Shown: positions 61,461-64,000 of the stretch, piece after piece
Layout of the letters: each line of letters starts with the position of its first letter
How positions within the stretch are numbered: the stretch's first letter is position 1
Assembly (NCBI RefSeq): GCF_004122115.1
Contig: NZ_SBKP01000013.1
Location: forward strand, 18,713 to 82,712
Direction: 5' to 3'
Length of the DNA: 64,000 nucleotides
DNA from: Sphingobium fluviale
GTDB lineage: Bacteria > Pseudomonadota > Alphaproteobacteria > Sphingomonadales > Sphingomonadaceae
Translations under genes and position numbers: made by a program
Notes under the pieces: generated by a model
The model's input: the letters and a program-made list of their open reading frames with translations, nothing else
The model's database searches: none
Told to the model about the DNA's origin: nothing

Positions 61461-62364
61461 AAATATCACTATCCCTCCGCGCTGCGGTGTCGTTGCTGTC
61501 CTTGGCGCGCCGAATGCGGGCAAATCCACGCTGGTCAATGCGCTGGTCGGTCAAAAGATCGCCATCACCAGCCCCAAGGCGCAGACCACGCGCACCCGCG
61601 TCCTCGGCGTCGCGCTGGAAGGCGAGACGCAGATCGTGCTGGTCGATACGCCGGGCATCTTCGCGCCGAAACGCAGGCTGGATCGCGCCATGGTGCAGGC
61701 GGCATGGGGCGGTGTGCAGGATGCAGACCTTATCGCGCTGGTGGTCGATAGCAAGGCGGGTCTCGGCGAAAAGGTAGAGGCGATGCTGGCCGGGCTGGAG
61801 GGGCGGCGCGAGCCTAAAGTCCTGATCCTCAACAAGGTCGATATCGCCGACAAGGGCAAGCTGCTCATTCACGCACAGCGGTTGAACGAGCGCATAGCCT
61901 TCCGCGACACCTTCTTCATCAGCGCCGCGACCGGAGATGGCCTCGCCGCCATGAAAACCGCGCTCGCCCGCGCCATGCCGGAGGGGCCATGGCACTTCCC
62001 GGCAGATCAGGTTTCCAGCGCGACCGACCGGATGCTCTCCGCCGAGATCACGCGCGAACAGATCTATCATCAGCTCCATGCAGAGCTGCCCTATGAAGCG
62101 GCGGTCGAAACCGAAAAATATACGGAGCGCGCGGACGGGAGCGTGGAAATCCATCAGCAGATCCTCGTCGCCAAATCGAGCCAGCGCGCCATCGTGCTCG
62201 GCAAGGGCGGACAGCGCCTCAAGGAAATCGGCTCAAAATCCCGCGCAGAGCTGAGCACCCTGATGGGCTGCCCGGTGCATCTCTACCTCCACGTCAAGGT
62301 GAAGGAAAACTGGGATGAAGACCGCGGCGTCTATCGCGATATCGGGCTGGACTGGGTGGAGTGA
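61450..62364 (+). CDS. era: GTPase Era
   Basis: 304 aa. G1 GAPNAGKST (19-27), G2 region AQTTRTRVLG, G3 VDTPG, G4 NKVD and G5 ISAATGDG are in order. The C-terminal KH domain, about 210-300, has AIVLGKGGQRLKEIGSKSRAEL. Era assists 16S rRNA 3'-end maturation and binds next to the site modified by RsmA, also encoded here. It is convergent with a secreted-protein gene, 10 bp away. Confidence 0.96.
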   Translation: MPSENITIPPRCGVVAVLGAPNAGKSTLVNALVGQKIAITSPKAQTTRTRVLGVALEGETQIVLVDTPGIFAPKRRLDRAMVQAAWGGVQDADLIALVVDSKAGLGEKVEAMLAGLEGRREPKVLILNKVDIADKGKLLIHAQRLNERIAFRDTFFISAATGDGLAAMKTALARAMPEGPWHFPADQVSSATDRMLSAEITREQIYHQLHAELPYEAAVETEKYTERADGSVEIHQQILVAKSSQRAIVLGKGGQRLKEIGSKSRAELSTLMGCPVHLYLHVKVKENWDEDRGVYRDIGLDWVE

Positions 62365-62374
62365 TATGGGGCGC

Positions 62375-62902
62375 TTATTGCGTCAGCCGTACCTGAAAAT
62401 CGTCGCTGATCCTGAAATCAATCGGCTTACCCGTCCACTCGAACGTCTGCTGCAAATTTATCGAGCGCTCAGCATTGTTGGTGCAATCTACCGGCCCTTC
62501 CGGCCTCGAATAGCGGATGTTGATGGTGTAGTGGTTCTTTCTGGCGCCATATCGTGATGGCGTGATAACGATATTGATTTGCTGCGTATTCGGCTGGTGA
62601 AATGTGCCCGGCGGACACAGGATCTCCTCACCGGCGGCAGGCTCTGAAATCGAGAGGTTTGAGTTTGCTCGTCCGCCAATGCGTATCGGCTGGTTCATAA
62701 TCGTCTGGCCACGCTGGATCAGGATTAGCCTCACGGTGTGGATCGGCTGAGGCTCCTGCCTTGTCGACGGGCTAAGAGGAGCAGATGTTATTATCGGCAT
62801 AGGCGGAGGAGGCATCGGAATTTGCGCCGTTGCATGAACCGCCCCCGTTGCAGAGATCAGCGCGACCAGCCCAACCATGCCTATCCGTTTGCTGAATGTC
62901 AT
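62375..62902 (-). CDS. Hypothetical secreted protein
   Basis: 175 aa from ATG 62902, with GGAGGG seven bases upstream. The in-frame ATG 62959 adds a poorly signal-like lead. Signal peptide about residues 1-26 (MVGLVALISATGAVHATA), followed by a Pro-rich stretch (QIPMPPPPMP). The rest is beta-rich, with two Cys (EILCPPGTF, PVDCTNNAERS) that could form a disulfide. No family recognised. AT content is a little above its neighbours. It is convergent with era. Confidence 0.65.
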   Translation of the reverse strand: MTFSKRIGMVGLVALISATGAVHATAQIPMPPPPMPIITSAPLSPSTRQEPQPIHTVRLILIQRGQTIMNQPIRIGGRANSNLSISEPAAGEEILCPPGTFHQPNTQQINIVITPSRYGARKNHYTINIRYSRPEGPVDCTNNAERSINLQQTFEWTGKPIDFRISDDFQVRLTQ

Positions 62903-63087
62903 GATGCCCTCCAAAGAAAAAATACCAAGATGCCGACTATTCATCATAATGATACGCATATGCGCAAGTCAGTATCATGACCGGAACCGATATTCTTACT
63001 CCGCTCGTAATACCGGACATTATGGGCAATATACCCCCGCCACCCTCCTTGTTGAGAAGGCAATGGCGGCGGGGTGGTGGTGTGATG

Positions 63088-63633
63088 TTATTGCGCCGTG
63101 GCAGGGGCAGCAGCAGGTGCAGTCGATGCCGCTGCCGGAGCGACTGTTGACGCCGACGCGGCCGCTGAGGCGTCAGCGGCGGGTGCCGGTGCAGACGCCG
63201 CAGTCGCCGGGCTGGCCGCCGCGACGACAGGCTCTTCCACCTTGGGGGCTACCGGCTTCAGGACCACCTTCAGCGGGTTCGGCTCCAGATTGTTGAGCGC
63301 ACCACTGCTGGCGTCCACGCCTGCACCGATGAAACCGCCGATCAGGATATTGCCTGCGCCTGCTGCCGCGCCGCCGCCCGAAAACTTGCTGCGCACGTTC
63401 ACCTGCTGCGTCTCAAAGCCATCCTTGGTGAAGGTGGCGGTGAAGGCCTCCTTGCGCTTGAGCTTGAGGTTGCAGGGCGTGACGCACTTGTCGCCCAATG
63501 TCGTGACGACCTGCGCCGCTGACGGTTCAGACGTAATCTCGAACTTCTGCTTGCTGCCGCGCGTGATCGTTGCGCAGGCGGAGAGGCTGGCCACGGCCAA
63601 GACGGCCGCAGCGACGCGGAAACTGACTTTCAT
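63088..63633 (-). CDS. Lipoprotein with PEGA-like domain and Ala/Pro tail
   Basis: 181 aa from ATG 63633. Upstream in-frame ATG 63702 would bury the signal peptide. Lipobox LSAC places lipid Cys20, followed by ATITRGSKQKFEITSEPSAAQV. The core (residues 22-115) resembles small PEGA-type beta domains (EPSAAQVVTTLGDKCVTPCNLKLKRKEAFTATFTKDGFE), with two Cys close together. GGGAAAGAGNILIGGFIGAGVDASSG recalls the glycine-rich segment of such lipoproteins. The tail is Ala/Pro/Ser-rich and low-complexity. Function unknown, outer envelope. Confidence 0.8.
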   Translation of the reverse strand: MKVSFRVAAAVLAVASLSACATITRGSKQKFEITSEPSAAQVVTTLGDKCVTPCNLKLKRKEAFTATFTKDGFETQQVNVRSKFSGGGAAAGAGNILIGGFIGAGVDASSGALNNLEPNPLKVVLKPVAPKVEEPVVAAASPATAASAPAPAADASAAASASTVAPAAASTAPAAAPATAQ

Positions 63634-63754
63634 GATATCCCCCCAATAAACTGCGCCAGAGCGGCGCGTTGCTGTGTGTATCGGATCGATTGCCGATGGC
63701 AAGCCTGTAATGATCCCCGCTGATTTTTGGCCTGAGGAAGCATGAACTCGGCAC

Positions 63755-63783
63755 TTGGCATCCGCCCGATAGCCGCCTATAGC
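63755..63783 (+). promoter_or_regulatory. Sigma-70-like promoter of tRNA-Leu
   Basis: TTGGCA (63755-63760), exactly 17 bp, TATAGC (63778-63783). It ends 10 bp before the tRNA, which fits a start site near 63790. Confidence 0.72.
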
Positions 63784-63793
63784 GAGCGCCCAC

Positions 63794-63877
63794 GCGGATG
63801 TGGCGAAATGGTAGACGCAGCGGATTCAAAATCCGCCGTAGCAATACATGTCGGTTCGAGTCCGACCATCCGCACCA
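63794..63877 (+). tRNA. tRNA-Leu (anticodon CAA)
   Basis: 84 nt. Acceptor GCGGATG pairs with CATCCGC, discriminator A, encoded CCA (63875-63877). The anticodon stem GCGGA/TCCGC holds loop TTCAAAA, so the anticodon is CAA and reads UUG. A long variable arm (class II) and GGTTCGAGTCC T-arm complete a normal tRNA-Leu. It reads the UUG codon. TTG is also used as a start codon in this window (rnc, bioB and the MgtC-like gene). Confidence 0.96.
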
Positions 63878-63953
63878 ACTGGACGCCTCGAAAAACTCTG
63901 GCCTTTGATGGGTGGATTTGATTCACTTCGCTCACGTTACGGCGGAGGCGATG

Positions 63954-64000
63954 ATGGCAGGACAGCCCGGTTTCTTTGACCTATCTGACCGGTACGAGGC
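63954..64000 (+). mobile_element. IS5-family transposase, first 15 codons (window edge)
   Basis: ATG 63954, with GGAGG 5 bp upstream (63944-63948); ATG 63951 is too close. The visible start MAGQPGFFDLSDRYEA resembles the N-terminus of IS5-family transposases (PGFFDxxxRYxxLS...). The gene is cut by the window edge. It follows tRNA-Leu by 76 bp. The 5' inverted repeat is not certain and probably lies in 63878-63940. Confidence 0.62.

Overview
The window reads as chromosomal DNA of a GC-rich alphaproteobacterium, most likely a sphingomonad (Sphingomonadales). The grounds are the base composition, the gene order lptD-surA-pdxA-rsmA, the chvI-chvG-hprK-rapZ-EIIA-HPr block beside pckA, the PHA genes, a PccR/ScfR-controlled propionyl-CoA pathway, and repeat families typical of these genomes. 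Genes are dense. Most gaps are under 150 bases and none exceeds 300.

Layout. 1-2399 (minus): ndk (3' end cut by the window), holC, pepA. 2575-8131 (plus): LPS assembly and outer-membrane folding (lptD, surA), vitamin B6 (pdxA) and rRNA methylation (rsmA). 8120-12391 (minus): a TPR protein, rsmB, guaB, a CitE-like lyase. 12485-13939 (plus): an SPFH protein and NfeD. 14069-16128 (minus): a small Gly-rich protein and pckA. 16422-20807 (plus): a ChvI/ChvG two-component system followed by a regulatory PTS (HprK, EIIA-Man, HPr) with RapZ. 20814-24099 (plus): an rRNA methyltransferase, an MFS carrier, an MscS channel. 24100-26346 (minus): a dipeptide epimerase and an intracellular PHA depolymerase. 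26508-28328 (plus): an ABC exporter. 28354-33751: EttA, a heptad-repeat lipoprotein, and a pdhC-thioesterase-lpd operon. 33890-34776: a Usp gene, then a small GIY-YIG nuclease gene boxed by perfect inverted repeats. 34819-40589 (minus): rnr, an MgtC-like membrane protein, proS, phaR. 40588-42903 (plus): a PhaC-like hydrolase and phaA. 42959-45626 (minus): alr and a second MFS carrier. 45706-54567 (minus): the propionyl-CoA to succinyl-CoA cluster, with pccB, two AT-richer small genes, mce, an enoyl-CoA hydratase gene, mcm, bioB, a REP cluster, a small membrane protein and pccA. It faces the divergent regulator gene scfR/pccR. 56130-59817 (minus): tauE-like, gor, pgi. 59952-62364 (plus): lepB, rnc, era. 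62375-64000: two secreted or lipoprotein genes, tRNA-Leu(CAA), and the start of an IS5-like transposase.

Functional themes are envelope biogenesis, carbon and nutrient sensing (ChvGI plus regulatory PTS next to the gluconeogenic pckA), PHA storage (phaR, PhaC-like hydrolase, phaA, phaZ), and use of odd-chain and branched precursors through propionyl-CoA. In the last, bioB sits in the cluster that needs biotin.

The most unusual feature is the 385-bp unit at 34392-34776. A GIY-YIG nuclease with an intact catalytic set lies between two perfect 31-bp inverted copies of a REP sequence. Relatives of that REP occur as two inverted pairs at 47914-48126. This suggests, without proving it, a nuclease-linked REP replicator comparable in logic to RAYT/REPIN systems. 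The second strong signal is a cluster of TTTGCAAA sites between pccB and scfR.
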